From Methanobacterium sp. (lineage in GTDB: Archaea; Methanobacteriota; Methanobacteria; Methanobacteriales; Methanobacteriaceae), in contig PLTK01000068.1 of NCBI GenBank assembly GCA_003164415.1, positions 1-39,811 of the forward strand: DNA of 39,811 bases. Direction: 5' to 3'. This document shows, piece by piece, positions 15,292 to 25,352 of this stretch (position 1 is the first letter of the stretch; each line of letters opens with the position of its first letter). Made by a program: the position numbers and the translations under genes. Below the pieces are notes generated by a model. That model did no database searches. It was not told the DNA's origin and worked only from the letters and a program-made list of their open reading frames with translations.

Positions 15292-17049
15292 ATGGCCAAA
15301 TATCGGTGTACTGTCTGTAATTATATTTACGACGAAGATAAAGAGGATAAAAAATTTGACGAACTTCCTGATGACTGGAGATGTCCAGTATGCAACTCGC
15401 CCAAGAGTAGTTATGTTTTACTCACCGAAGAGGGTGAAGATTATGAAAAAGCCAGTTCAACTGTTTCAGATATCATGATCGAACAGATGGCTGAGCTTGG
15501 TCTCAGACATGTATTTGGAATCCCTGGAACCTCAATTCTGGGAGTTGTTGATGCAATTAAAAGGAATGATAAACTCACATTTATACAAGTTAGACACGAA
15601 CAAACAGCTGCATTAATGGCATCTGCATATGGTAAACTTACAGGACATGTAGCAGCATGTTTAACAGTTGCAGGTCCAGGAGCAACGAATCTAGCCACAG
15701 GGTTATATGATGCAAAGCTCGATAACTCCCCTGTAGTTGCAATTACAGGTATGGTTAAAAGACAGTTAATAGGTCCAGGATCATTTCAGGAAATCGATCA
15801 ATACTCATTTTTTGAACCATTGACTGTTTTCAACAAGATTTTAATGTCAAAGGATCAGACAACTAGCTTATCAACACTTGCAATCAAACATGCAATTATT
15901 GATCGTGGTGTTTCGCATATTGGAATTCCCAATGATGTTCAAAAACTTTCCTACTCCGATCATATTGTACCATTCGAAGGAAATTTTCCAAATAAGGCAA
16001 CTAGACCCGCAGATTCCCTGATGAAAAAAGCTGCAGATATAATAGATAAATCTGAACGACCCGTTATAATTGCAGGTTTTGGAGCTATGGGTAATGGAGA
16101 AGTTTTATTAAATTTTGCAAGAAGAATACATGCCCCCATAACAACTACTTTCCGTGCTAAAGGAGTTATAGATGAAGATGACCCTCTTTATGTTGGCAGT
16201 CATGGCGGTATTGGTTCCACATCCTCCACCATATTAGTGGATGATGCTGATCTGATTATTGTGATTGGAACATCTTTTTCAGATATGACACAGATACCCG
16301 AGAAGAAAACAGTTCAGATCGACATAGACCCTATGATGATAGCAAAGAAGTATCCTGTTGAAGTTGGATTGATTGGGAACTGTTCTGAAATTCTTCCAAT
16401 AATTTATGGTCTTGTTGAAGAGAAAGACAGGCCAGAATATCTAAAGGAAATAGAAGAACTGAACCAAGACTGGAAAAATCTTCTTAATGAAGAAGCTGAT
16501 TCCAATAAAACACCACTTAGGGCTCCTTATATTATTAAAGTTTTGAATGACAAGATTTCTGATAAGGCCGTTATAACACTTGATGTTGGTGAACACTGCT
16601 GGTGGTTTGGTCGGAACTTCTGGATGAAAAAATCCCAGAAGATGGTCATGTCCGGTTACCTTGCAACCATGGGTTTTGGACTGCCAGCGGCCCTAGCTGC
16701 TCAGATAATATATCCCAATAGACAAGTTGTCTGTATAGCTGGCGATGGAGGTTTCTCAATGTTAATGGCAGACTTTTTAACCGCTGTTAAGAATAAACTC
16801 CCTATTAGTGTTTTCATTTTCAACAATAAACAGTTGGGTATGATAATGCAGGAACAGAAGATGGAAGGATACGATAATTGGCAGACAGAACTTCAGGATC
16901 TGGACTTTGCAGAATATGCAAAGCAATGCGGTGGAGTTGGAATAAGAGTTAAAACTCCTGAAGAACTTCCAGATGCTGTGGATAAAGCACTTTCAACAAA
17001 TAAACCCGTTATTGTTGATATTAATACTGATCCAATGCGTTTTGTTTAA
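15292..17049 (+). CDS. Rubredoxin fused to a thiamine pyrophosphate enzyme
   Basis: A 585-residue cytosolic enzyme with an unusual fusion. Residues 1-45 are a rubredoxin: Cys6/Cys9 (CTVC) and Cys31/Cys34 (CPVC), with the usual Tyr, Pro and Trp core, binding one iron. From residue 55 on it is an acetolactate synthase/pyruvate oxidase type TPP protein: RHEQTAALMA with the cofactor-activating Glu103, GPGATN, a central domain, and the TPP motif GDGGFSMLMADFLTAV from residue 484 ending in FNN. The rubredoxin suggests that the decarboxylation is coupled to electron transfer rather than carboligation, but this is inference. The next gene, 47 bases downstream, is an FMN/Fe-S glutamate-synthase-like protein, a likely partner. 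True acetolactate synthase (IlvB) lacks the rubredoxin. Confidence 0.85.
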   Translation: MAKYRCTVCNYIYDEDKEDKKFDELPDDWRCPVCNSPKSSYVLLTEEGEDYEKASSTVSDIMIEQMAELGLRHVFGIPGTSILGVVDAIKRNDKLTFIQVRHEQTAALMASAYGKLTGHVAACLTVAGPGATNLATGLYDAKLDNSPVVAITGMVKRQLIGPGSFQEIDQYSFFEPLTVFNKILMSKDQTTSLSTLAIKHAIIDRGVSHIGIPNDVQKLSYSDHIVPFEGNFPNKATRPADSLMKKAADIIDKSERPVIIAGFGAMGNGEVLLNFARRIHAPITTTFRAKGVIDEDDPLYVGSHGGIGSTSSTILVDDADLIIVIGTSFSDMTQIPEKKTVQIDIDPMMIAKKYPVEVGLIGNCSEILPIIYGLVEEKDRPEYLKEIEELNQDWKNLLNEEADSNKTPLRAPYIIKVLNDKISDKAVITLDVGEHCWWFGRNFWMKKSQKMVMSGYLATMGFGLPAALAAQIIYPNRQVVCIAGDGGFSMLMADFLTAVKNKLPISVFIFNNKQLGMIMQEQKMEGYDNWQTELQDLDFAEYAKQCGGVGIRVKTPEELPDAVDKALSTNKPVIVDINTDPMRFV

Positions 17050-17095
17050 TTAACAGATATATAATCTGATATTAATTAATATTTGGAGAATAAAA

Positions 17096-18598
17096 ATGGT
17101 GCAGGACCCTGAAAAGAAATTAATGAAGATCAAAAACACACTTGAAAATCGTAACAAATGCCACTGTAAGGTGTGTCCAAGTTATCCATATAAATGTGGA
17201 GGGGAGATTCTTTACTGCAGTAAAGGGCCCAGTAAATGTGATGTCTCCCCTCAAGTCTGTATATGTGACACTTGTCCTATTTATTATGAATATGAGTTGG
17301 AAGGAAATTACTACTGTGATAAGGATAGTGTGGGTGCAAGCCGCAACTACATACGTAAAAAAAGGTCTGATGAAAATAATTCAAACTATAAAAAGATGGT
17401 TCAGATAAAAGATTCTAGTACAATGGCTGATAGTGTTGTGGCATCGATGGGATCGCTCAAAGTATTACCATTTTCACTTGAAGACCTTTTCTTTGTCCCG
17501 GCACAACTTAAAAGGATACCATTGAATAGGGAGGATAGTGTTGACACCGAATTGGTTATTGGAGTAGGAGCTCAAAAACCAATGAGGGTCAAAAGTCCCA
17601 TAATGATTTCAGGACTGAGTTTTGGTGCTGTATCAAAGGCAACTAAATTAGTAATTGCAGAAACTGCTAAAAAATTGAATATAGGATTTAACTCTGGTGA
17701 AGGGGGAGTATTATCCGAAGAACTTCTAGATAATCGTGAAAATATCATTGTGCAGTACTCAACAGCACGTTTTGGAGTTGATGAGAATTTACTCAAGAGT
17801 GGTGCAGCTATAGAAATAAGATTTGGACAGGGCGCATATCCTGGTAAAGGCAGTTATCTTCCAGCTGAAAAGATAACAGATGAAGTGGCCAAGATGCGGG
17901 GTCTTAAAGGTGGTGAAGCATCCAATTCTCCAGCTCAACATCCCGATATTTTAAATCCTAAAGACCTAAAGGAAAAGGTTTCATGGCTTCGTGAAATTGG
18001 TGAAGGAGTACCTGTGGGTGCTAAAATTGGATGTGGCGATGTTGAAGAGGATATTAAATTATTGGCTCGAGCTGGTGTGGATTTTATAGCACTTGATGGT
18101 TTTGGTGGAGGTACCGGTGCTACAGATGAATATGTGCGGGAAAATGTTGGAATACCAATTTTTACTGCAATACCCCGCGCATTTAAAACATTGAATGACC
18201 TTGGACTTAAAACCCATGTTACACTCATTGCTTCTGGTGGACTCAGAAACTCTGCAGATTTTGCTAAATGTCTCGCACTAGGAGCTGATGGTATTTATAT
18301 TGGAACAGCAGCTTTAATTGCAATAAACTGTGAACAATATCGTATATGTTACACTGGAAAATGTCCAACTGGAATCACAACTCAGGATCCAAAACTAATC
18401 AAACAGATAGATCATGATATCTGTGTGAAAAGACTAGGCAATTTTATTGAAGTATCGACTAATGAAATAGCAAACCTTGCAAGGATAGTTGGTAAAAATG
18501 ATGTGTCAAAACTTGATAAAGATAACTTGGTTTCTGTTGATCGAAATCTTGCCCGGGCAACTGGGGTAAGATGGGTTAATGGTGAGTACTTGAAATAG
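17096..18598 (+). CDS. Glutamate synthase-like FMN/Fe-S protein with Cys-rich N-terminus
   Basis: A 500-residue protein. Residues 22-74 form a ten-Cys module (C22-x-C24-x2-C27-x6-C34, YC41-x6-C48, C55-x-C57-x2-C60-x13-C74) matching the small protein at 1752-2069. From about residue 115 it is the FMN-binding glutamate synthase fold: SPIMISGLSFGAVSKAT, GEGGVLSEE, RFGQGAYPGKGSYLP, and GGGTGATDEYVRE. The [3Fe-4S] motif is CEQYRICYTGKC (C-x5-C-x4-C). The glutaminase domain of true GltB is absent, as in many archaeal homologues, so ammonia-dependent glutamate synthesis or another FMN redox reaction is possible. The spacing from the rubredoxin-TPP gene suggests an operon and electron transfer between the two. 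Confidence 0.85.
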   Translation: MVQDPEKKLMKIKNTLENRNKCHCKVCPSYPYKCGGEILYCSKGPSKCDVSPQVCICDTCPIYYEYELEGNYYCDKDSVGASRNYIRKKRSDENNSNYKKMVQIKDSSTMADSVVASMGSLKVLPFSLEDLFFVPAQLKRIPLNREDSVDTELVIGVGAQKPMRVKSPIMISGLSFGAVSKATKLVIAETAKKLNIGFNSGEGGVLSEELLDNRENIIVQYSTARFGVDENLLKSGAAIEIRFGQGAYPGKGSYLPAEKITDEVAKMRGLKGGEASNSPAQHPDILNPKDLKEKVSWLREIGEGVPVGAKIGCGDVEEDIKLLARAGVDFIALDGFGGGTGATDEYVRENVGIPIFTAIPRAFKTLNDLGLKTHVTLIASGGLRNSADFAKCLALGADGIYIGTAALIAINCEQYRICYTGKCPTGITTQDPKLIKQIDHDICVKRLGNFIEVSTNEIANLARIVGKNDVSKLDKDNLVSVDRNLARATGVRWVNGEYLK

Positions 18599-18657
18599 CT
18601 ATTTTTATTTAAAATATTTTATTAAATTATAATATTATTGAATTTTGGAGATATGTT

Positions 18658-19707
18658 ATGCAAGAAAATATGGTCAAAAACAATCTAAATGATACATTTA
18701 AACTAAAACAAAAACTCTTAGGCTCAGAACAAGGATGGGAACTAACATTTGATGCTATTCCTGACCTAATTACCATACTCGATAGGGATCATAGGGTGGT
18801 TAAGGTTAACAAGGCAATGGCTGAAAGGCTTGAAAAATTACCCGATGAATGTGTTGGTATAATCTGCTATAGGGCTATTCATGATTGTGATACCCCTCCT
18901 GAAAACTGTCCGCACGAACAACTCTTAAAAGATGGTCTCGAACATGTAACAGAAATTGAAGAGAAAAATCTTGGAGGATATTTTATTGTGACAGCATCCC
19001 CCATTAAAGACCATGAGGGAAATGTACTTGGAAGTATACATATTGCCCATGATATAACCAAGAGGAAAGAAATTGAGGAAAAATTAGAGAAAACCCTCGA
19101 AGAAAAGAACACCCTTATGAAGGAAATATATCACAGGACAAAAAACAATTTAATGGTTATTTCAAGCCTTTTAAATCTCCAATCAAGGTATATTACGGAT
19201 GAAAATACCCAAAGTATCTTTAAAGAAAGCCAGAACAGGGCCAAATCCATGGCCATGATACATGAAAAACTCTACAGATCAGGAGATCTTGAACACCTAA
19301 ACTTTGCAGAGTACATTGTAAATCTCTCGAACGACCTCTACGACACATACACACTGGATAAAAATCTGATAAAACTTGTCTTGAACATTGATGAAGTAAC
19401 ATTAAATGTTGATATCTCAATTCCACTTGCATTGATCCTAAACGAACTTTTAACCAACTCATTAAAACATGCTTTTCCAGATGGTAAGGGTGAGATCAGG
19501 GTGGAACTAAAAAATTACGATGAAAATTATCAGCTTTCAGTTTGGGATAATGGAATAGGATTTCCAGAAGACCTTGATTACCACGACACAAACACCATTG
19601 GAATGTTGATTATTAACAGCTTAACTGATCAGATCGACGGAGAATTAAACCTTGAAAGGGACAATGGGACAAGGTTTACAGTAACTTTCAAGAACAAAAT
19701 TGGCTAA
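18658..19707 (+). CDS. Cytosolic PAS-domain histidine kinase, HisKA_2 type
   Basis: A 349-residue signal-transducing kinase without membrane segments. A PAS domain spans about residues 27-135 and includes CYRAIHDCDTPPENCP, a Cys/His cluster (C70, H75, C77, C84, H86) of the kind seen in PAS domains of anaerobes, possibly a redox or metal sensor. A short helix follows, then the HisKA_2 box EIYHRTKNNLMVISSLLNLQ with phosphoacceptor His159. The ATPase domain has NELLTNSLKHAFP (N box), WDNGIGFP (G1) and NGTRFTVTF (G2). The start ATG follows TTTTGGAGAT. No response regulator gene is adjacent, which is common for this type in methanogens. Confidence 0.85.
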   Translation: MQENMVKNNLNDTFKLKQKLLGSEQGWELTFDAIPDLITILDRDHRVVKVNKAMAERLEKLPDECVGIICYRAIHDCDTPPENCPHEQLLKDGLEHVTEIEEKNLGGYFIVTASPIKDHEGNVLGSIHIAHDITKRKEIEEKLEKTLEEKNTLMKEIYHRTKNNLMVISSLLNLQSRYITDENTQSIFKESQNRAKSMAMIHEKLYRSGDLEHLNFAEYIVNLSNDLYDTYTLDKNLIKLVLNIDEVTLNVDISIPLALILNELLTNSLKHAFPDGKGEIRVELKNYDENYQLSVWDNGIGFPEDLDYHDTNTIGMLIINSLTDQIDGELNLERDNGTRFTVTFKNKIG

Positions 19708-19749
19708 TAAAAAATTTAACATAAAATTCTATTTTAACGCCTTCCTAAA

Positions 19750-19776
19750 TTTTTTTTATTATGAATTATTTTTTTT
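19750..19776 (+). terminator. Double oligo-T terminator after the histidine kinase
   Basis: Two runs of eight T (19750-19757 and 19769-19776) lie 43-69 bases past the stop. The rest of the spacer to 19988 carries no supported gene. Confidence 0.5.
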
Positions 19777-19988
19777 ATTCTCTCATTTTAGATAGTTGAT
19801 TTGTAAGAAGAAATTTGATCCTGATCATTGATTTATAAAATCTGTGTTGGATTTTATTGTTATTCAGCGTGCAATCGCATCAGATGTTAATATGAGATGT
19901 GAATTAATAGAAAAACTTATGCCATATAAGAGCAAGATACTTTTTTAAGATTATATATCTCATCAAATTGTGTTTTTGGGGAATCAAA

Positions 19989-22900
19989 ATGGAAGAATCA
20001 GCAAACGTGAACATTGAAGTTAAGATAAAAGCACTCCGAAAAAATTTGCTAGATTTGACTATGAGAAACAAGCTCCTAAACTTCAAACCCCAAGTCAGAT
20101 CGATCAGGGTTGTTGACGAGATCCCAACAGAAATATATCAGTTAATGGTTTTAGAAGATAAAAAAATGCAATTCATGCCTAGACAGGTAACTGAAACTAG
20201 ACAAAAGCCTATAAATTTAGATGTTGAGTTTAAAGACAACTCACAGGATATTGAAGGTGAAGCTAAAGCCGAAATAGAATATAATATTCCAAAGGAAGAG
20301 GAATTAAAATTAACCCTAGATATAAGCGATAAGGAAGCTTCTTTATTATGGAAGTTGCCGTTACCTAACCAGAAGGTTGCGAGTAAACATCGTAACCTCT
20401 TCCTTCAAACCATTCATGAAGCAGAAGAACTTCAAAAACGTCTTTTTTATATTAACCAACAGTCCAAATCTGTACTGGAAGAACAGGGTTACAACATATT
20501 ATATCTGGCACTTGGATTTCTGGAATGGACTGAAAATAATGAACCTGATAATAAACACAGAGCACCACTTATCCTTATCCCAGTAGCGCTTGAACGTAAA
20601 AAAGTTAGGGGTTCCTTCAAATTAGTGTGGACTGGGGAAGATATAATACCAAACATTTCCCTCCAAGAAAAACTGCTTGAACAGGGAATAGAACTACCAG
20701 ATTTTGAAATGCCCGAACAGAAGGAAGGCATATATCACTATTTTGAATCTGTTAACGAGGCAATCGAACCCAAAAAACAGTGGAATGTTATTTATGATAT
20801 ATATCTTAACTTCTTCAGCTTCACCAAGTTTGTGATGTACAAAGATCTTGACCCTGAAAGCTGGGAAGGCTCATCAATAACTGAAAATCCAATTATCAAG
20901 TCTCTATTTGATCATTCAGAAGATCTTGATGAACCAGAATTCCATGAAGAAGATGTGGATAAAAAACTCAAATCCAGCGATGTTTACCATGTAGTTGATG
21001 CAGATTCATCTCAAATAGCAGTTATAGAGGAGTCAAAATCTGGTAAGAATATGGTTGTTGAAGGTCCGCCTGGTACTGGTAAATCCCAGACCATTGTAAA
21101 TCTTATATCAGAATTGATTGCCAACGATAAATCAGTTCTTTTTGTCAGTGAAAAAATGGCGGCTTTAGAAGTTGTTAAAGACCGTCTCGATAGTATTGGA
21201 TTGGGAGAATTTTGTTTTGAACTTCACAGCCATAAATCAAACAAGAAAAATGTTTTGAAAGGCCTTGAAAGAAGTATTTACAGCCATCAAGAAACCATGC
21301 GTTCTATGGACGAGGAATTTGACGAACTTGAAAAACTCAAGATGGAACTTAACAATTACAATCACGTACTACACACACCACTTGGAAAATCTGGCTTTTC
21401 ACCGTTCCATCTGTTTGGTATGAAAGAAGAATCAATACAACATTTTAAAAAGGTTAAAAGAAATATTCCACGGGCCCATATTGAAAACCCCAAAAATTAC
21501 ACTTCTAAAGATTGGAAAAATGCTGTTTCTACACTTAAAAATGTTTCAGAAGTTATAATCCCACTTAAACCCATATCTAAAAATCCATGGTTCAACACAC
21601 AACCAGGCACCATACTACCAACAGACAAGGAAGATATAAACGAACTCCTTAAAAACTGTGTATCGACACTCAACGATTTAGAAGTAGATTTATATGAACT
21701 CGTTGAATTAACAGGGATAAGAAAACCCCTAAATAAAGGAGAAATGGACAATTCTATTAAAATAGCATTATTGATTGCTTCTCCAATCACCACCAATCCC
21801 GAAGTACTGTACAATCCGGTTTGGGAGATGGGAAGAACCGATATTATTAAGATCATTGATCTTCTTGTTGAATACAACTCAAACAATGAAAAACTTAAGA
21901 AACGATTCAAAAAAGGAGTTTTAAATACTGCAATCCAGGAATTACACGATGACTATGTAGAAAACTCTTCAAAATTCTTAAAATCATTTAGAGGAAGGTA
22001 TAAAAAGACTAAAGACCAGATTTCAAACCTTTACCATGACGGTGCTCCTGAAGAAGATAGGATCATCATAGAAGATCTTGAATCACTGATAGATTGTCAG
22101 ATAATTTTAAACAAAATAGATGAACTTGAATCCGAAGCCAAAGCAGTTTTTGGAAAGGAATGGAAGGGAAGAAAAACAGATCTCGACACCATAAAGGAAC
22201 TTGCTGAATGGGTACTTACCATTAAAAAGCTTTTAAAAACCGGTAAAATCACTGAACGAACTTTCAGCATCATTGAAAACGAACCAGATTCTGCTAAGAT
22301 AAATGGCACTATTCAAAAGCTTAACAAAGATTATAAATCTTTTTTAAAGGTTTATAATAATATCAAGAAGTATATAACAATAGACGAAGAACTGGTCTTC
22401 GGAGTTAAGCTCAAATATGTTCGTTTCCATGCAATGGAATCTAAAATAGAAAATTTCCAGAATGGAATGCCACTATTACAGAAATGGTCTCAATTAACAG
22501 CTATCCTAGCTGAAAAACCTAGTGATATTATATTTCCTGTAATAGAATTGATTAAAGCCGATAAAATAGAAATTGAAGATATAATTCCATGTTTAATGGC
22601 TAACTTTGCAGATGACCTTCTAAGAAATGCATTCCTGAACAATCCAGTTCTATCAAACTTCATAGGAGAAATTCACGAACGTAAAATTGACAGGTTCATC
22701 GACCTCGATCGAGATGTTATCTCTCTAAACCGTCGTAGAATTTCAAATAGGATATCCAGTAACCGTCCACAGATCAACAGTGCAGCATCTAGAAACTCTG
22801 AACTTGGAATTCTATTAAGCGAGTTCAACAGGAAAAGAGGCCATATGCCCATTAGGAAATTATTATCCAATGCTGGTGGACTTATCCAGAAGATAAAACC

Positions 22901-25064
22901 ATGTTTTATGATGAGCCCACTTTCTGTTGCCCAGTTTATTGATCCAAAAAATTCACAGGATCTTAGATTCGATGTTGTTATATTTGATGAAGCAAGTCAG
23001 GTAAAACCCGAAGATGCACTTGGAGCATTTTTAAGAGCTAATCAAGCTGTTGTAATGGGAGATACCCGCCAGTTGCCCCCTACATCTTTCTTTGATATAA
23101 TGTTAGAAACAGATGAGGATGAAGACTATGAAATAGCATCCCTATCCGATATGGAGAGCATACTTCACCTTTGTAAGGGAAGGTTCCCAACCAAAATGCT
23201 TAGATGGCATTACAGAAGCAGGCACGAATCACTCATAGCACTTTCAAATCAAGAATTCTATGATAACAATCTGCTTATTTATCCCTCACCATGCCATGAA
23301 ACAATTAGCCTTGGATTGAAGTTCGAGTATATGGAAGACACAGTGTATGATCGTGGCAGAAGTGCATCTAATAGGATGGAAGCAAGGAGTGTCGTTGAAG
23401 CTGCTGGTGAGCACTATAAAAAATACGGGGAAACTAAGAGTTTGGGTATAGGAACGTTCAATATTAAACAACAACAGGCAATTCTTGAAGAAGTTGAACT
23501 CTACCTTAAGAAACAGCCAAAACTTGAAAAATATTTCAGCAGTGATATGGACGAACATTTCTTTGTTAAAAACCTTGAAACAATTCAAGGAGATGAACGT
23601 GACGTTATATTTATAAGCGTAGGATATGGGAAGGATGAAAATGGCCATCTAAGCCTGAACTTCGGACCACTTAACAGAGAAGGTGGCGAAAGACGGTTAA
23701 ATGTCTTGATCACGCGTGCAAGGGAAAAATGTGTTGTATTTTCAAACTTCAGATACTCGGAGATTAATTTGAATGAAAATGCTGCCTTTGGACTCAGAGC
23801 TCTTAAATCATTTCTTAAATATTCGGAAACCAAAAGACTCGACACAACCTACACACACGGTGAAGATAATGAAACTGCCTTTGAAGATTCCCTATATGAA
23901 TTTTTAAGAGCACATAATTATGATGTACATAAACAGGTGGGATGTGCAGGTTTCAGGATAGATCTAGCTGTTGTAGACCCATCAGACAGTGGAAGATACT
24001 TAGTTGGAATCGAATGCGATGGAGAAAGCTATAACAGCTCACCAGTTGCAAGGGACAGGGATAGGCTCCGTCAACAAGTACTTGAAGGACTTGGATGGCA
24101 TATTTACAGGGTTTGGTCAACAGATTGGTACCGAAACCGTTCAGAATCAGAGAAAAGATTGCTTAAAGCTGTTGAAAATGCTAAGAATCTGAAACCAATA
24201 GTGAGCAATGTTAAACAAACATCTGTTGAACATATTGTTAAGGACGAAATAACAGAGGAATATGAACCATCCTACGAGCAGAAACTGCACCAGCAGAAGA
24301 GGCCAACAATTACAATAAACGAATTACCAGATGAAATAGCAGTTTATGATAATGAAGATATTGAACCCATAACAGCTGTTAAGCCGTTATCAGAAAATGA
24401 CCCAGAATTAATAAGTGAAAATGAAGAGGTTCTGGTTAGTGATCCAGTTTCTGTGGAAGTTTCAATAAATATTCCAGAAACAGTACAAGAAAATGAAACT
24501 GAAAAAGATGATCCCAATACTGTTAAGGACTATGAGGTCTGCAGCGAACTTTGCATACCTGTTACTGGCCAGATACACGAAAAATCAACACCCGAACTAG
24601 CAAATGTTGTGAAACAGATCGTTAACATGGAAGGACCAATCCATACCAGTGAGGTTGTAAGACGTATCAGAGTAGCTTGGGGAATAAAAAGAGCAGGTAA
24701 AAGAATTCAAGATGCAATAACTGATGCAATAGCATTAGCCTGTGAAAATGGTGATGTAACTATTAGGGATGAATTTTTATACCCTAAAAACTTTAATCTG
24801 ATTGTTCGCCGTCGATCAGGAGATCCACCTGCAAAAATTAATCTAATATGTGATGAGGAAATAGTTGAAGCTGCAAAAATTGTTATAAGAACACAGTATG
24901 CATCACCAATGTCTGAAGTTGTTAAACAAACATCCAGACTCTTTGGGATTAAAGTTACACGTGGAGCAACTGCAAAAAAGATTGAAGGAGTTGTTCAACA
25001 ATTGGTTGAAGAGGGTGAACTGGAAGTACAGTCAAATGGGATGATAAACTTCCCCAAACCATGA
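19989..25064 (+). CDS. DUF4011 - helicase - nuclease - DUF3320 protein, probable defence gene
   Basis: A 1,691-residue protein. Order: DUF4011 at the N-terminus (KIKALRKNLLDLTMRNKLLN); an SF1 helicase with Walker A GPPGTGKS at about residue 359; a long helical insert; Walker B DVVIFDEASQ at about 998; MGDTRQLPPTSFF; and C-terminal helicase motifs TIQGDERDVIFISVGYG and LNVLITRAREK. A Vsr/MTES-like nuclease follows at about 1294-1380 (FRIDLAVVDP, GIECDGESY, then LGWHIYRVWSTDW). DUF3320 lies at about 1534-1690. This architecture matches large single-gene antiviral systems; I recall a DUF4011-helicase-Vsr system named Hhe. All key motifs are intact. The ATG at 19989 follows GGGGAATC; a TTG at 19968 is in frame. 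It stands alone between terminators. Confidence 0.85.
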   Translation: MEESANVNIEVKIKALRKNLLDLTMRNKLLNFKPQVRSIRVVDEIPTEIYQLMVLEDKKMQFMPRQVTETRQKPINLDVEFKDNSQDIEGEAKAEIEYNIPKEEELKLTLDISDKEASLLWKLPLPNQKVASKHRNLFLQTIHEAEELQKRLFYINQQSKSVLEEQGYNILYLALGFLEWTENNEPDNKHRAPLILIPVALERKKVRGSFKLVWTGEDIIPNISLQEKLLEQGIELPDFEMPEQKEGIYHYFESVNEAIEPKKQWNVIYDIYLNFFSFTKFVMYKDLDPESWEGSSITENPIIKSLFDHSEDLDEPEFHEEDVDKKLKSSDVYHVVDADSSQIAVIEESKSGKNMVVEGPPGTGKSQTIVNLISELIANDKSVLFVSEKMAALEVVKDRLDSIGLGEFCFELHSHKSNKKNVLKGLERSIYSHQETMRSMDEEFDELEKLKMELNNYNHVLHTPLGKSGFSPFHLFGMKEESIQHFKKVKRNIPRAHIENPKNYTSKDWKNAVSTLKNVSEVIIPLKPISKNPWFNTQPGTILPTDKEDINELLKNCVSTLNDLEVDLYELVELTGIRKPLNKGEMDNSIKIALLIASPITTNPEVLYNPVWEMGRTDIIKIIDLLVEYNSNNEKLKKRFKKGVLNTAIQELHDDYVENSSKFLKSFRGRYKKTKDQISNLYHDGAPEEDRIIIEDLESLIDCQIILNKIDELESEAKAVFGKEWKGRKTDLDTIKELAEWVLTIKKLLKTGKITERTFSIIENEPDSAKINGTIQKLNKDYKSFLKVYNNIKKYITIDEELVFGVKLKYVRFHAMESKIENFQNGMPLLQKWSQLTAILAEKPSDIIFPVIELIKADKIEIEDIIPCLMANFADDLLRNAFLNNPVLSNFIGEIHERKIDRFIDLDRDVISLNRRRISNRISSNRPQINSAASRNSELGILLSEFNRKRGHMPIRKLLSNAGGLIQKIKPCFMMSPLSVAQFIDPKNSQDLRFDVVIFDEASQVKPEDALGAFLRANQAVVMGDTRQLPPTSFFDIMLETDEDEDYEIASLSDMESILHLCKGRFPTKMLRWHYRSRHESLIALSNQEFYDNNLLIYPSPCHETISLGLKFEYMEDTVYDRGRSASNRMEARSVVEAAGEHYKKYGETKSLGIGTFNIKQQQAILEEVELYLKKQPKLEKYFSSDMDEHFFVKNLETIQGDERDVIFISVGYGKDENGHLSLNFGPLNREGGERRLNVLITRAREKCVVFSNFRYSEINLNENAAFGLRALKSFLKYSETKRLDTTYTHGEDNETAFEDSLYEFLRAHNYDVHKQVGCAGFRIDLAVVDPSDSGRYLVGIECDGESYNSSPVARDRDRLRQQVLEGLGWHIYRVWSTDWYRNRSESEKRLLKAVENAKNLKPIVSNVKQTSVEHIVKDEITEEYEPSYEQKLHQQKRPTITINELPDEIAVYDNEDIEPITAVKPLSENDPELISENEEVLVSDPVSVEVSINIPETVQENETEKDDPNTVKDYEVCSELCIPVTGQIHEKSTPELANVVKQIVNMEGPIHTSEVVRRIRVAWGIKRAGKRIQDAITDAIALACENGDVTIRDEFLYPKNFNLIVRRRSGDPPAKINLICDEEIVEAAKIVIRTQYASPMSEVVKQTSRLFGIKVTRGATAKKIEGVVQQLVEEGELEVQSNGMINFPKP

Positions 25065-25069
25065 TATTC

Positions 25070-25077
25070 TTTTTTTA
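25070..25077 (+). terminator. Oligo-T terminator after the helicase-nuclease gene
   Basis: Eight T start six bases past the stop codon. The remaining 270 bases to the next gene hold another T9 run at about 25232 and nothing else that I can identify. Confidence 0.5.
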
Positions 25078-25352
25078 AAGCAAAAAATCAAAATTATCAA
25101 TTTACCATAAACCATATTCCAACAATATTCATACTAATCGAATTATTAATACGATTTTTCTTTATGTTGAAGTTTGGAAAACAATAAGACATATTGAAAT
25201 TATAATCTATTATAATTGAAAATAACATATGTTTTTTTTTAATCCCACCAAAAGATTAAAAATCTTAAAATACCTAGATTAAAAAATTTACAAACTCTAA
25301 GTTATTTAAAAAAAAAATTATAATTATTATTAAATGAACATGAGGAAATCCA

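Noticed and set aside
15292..17049. Plain acetolactate synthase (ilvB)
   Set aside because: The N-terminal rubredoxin with four Cys and the absence of an ilvN next to it argue for a different enzyme.
19844..19948. 34-codon frame (GTG start) before the helicase-nuclease gene
   Set aside because: Reads sensibly but has no ribosome binding site and is too short to support.
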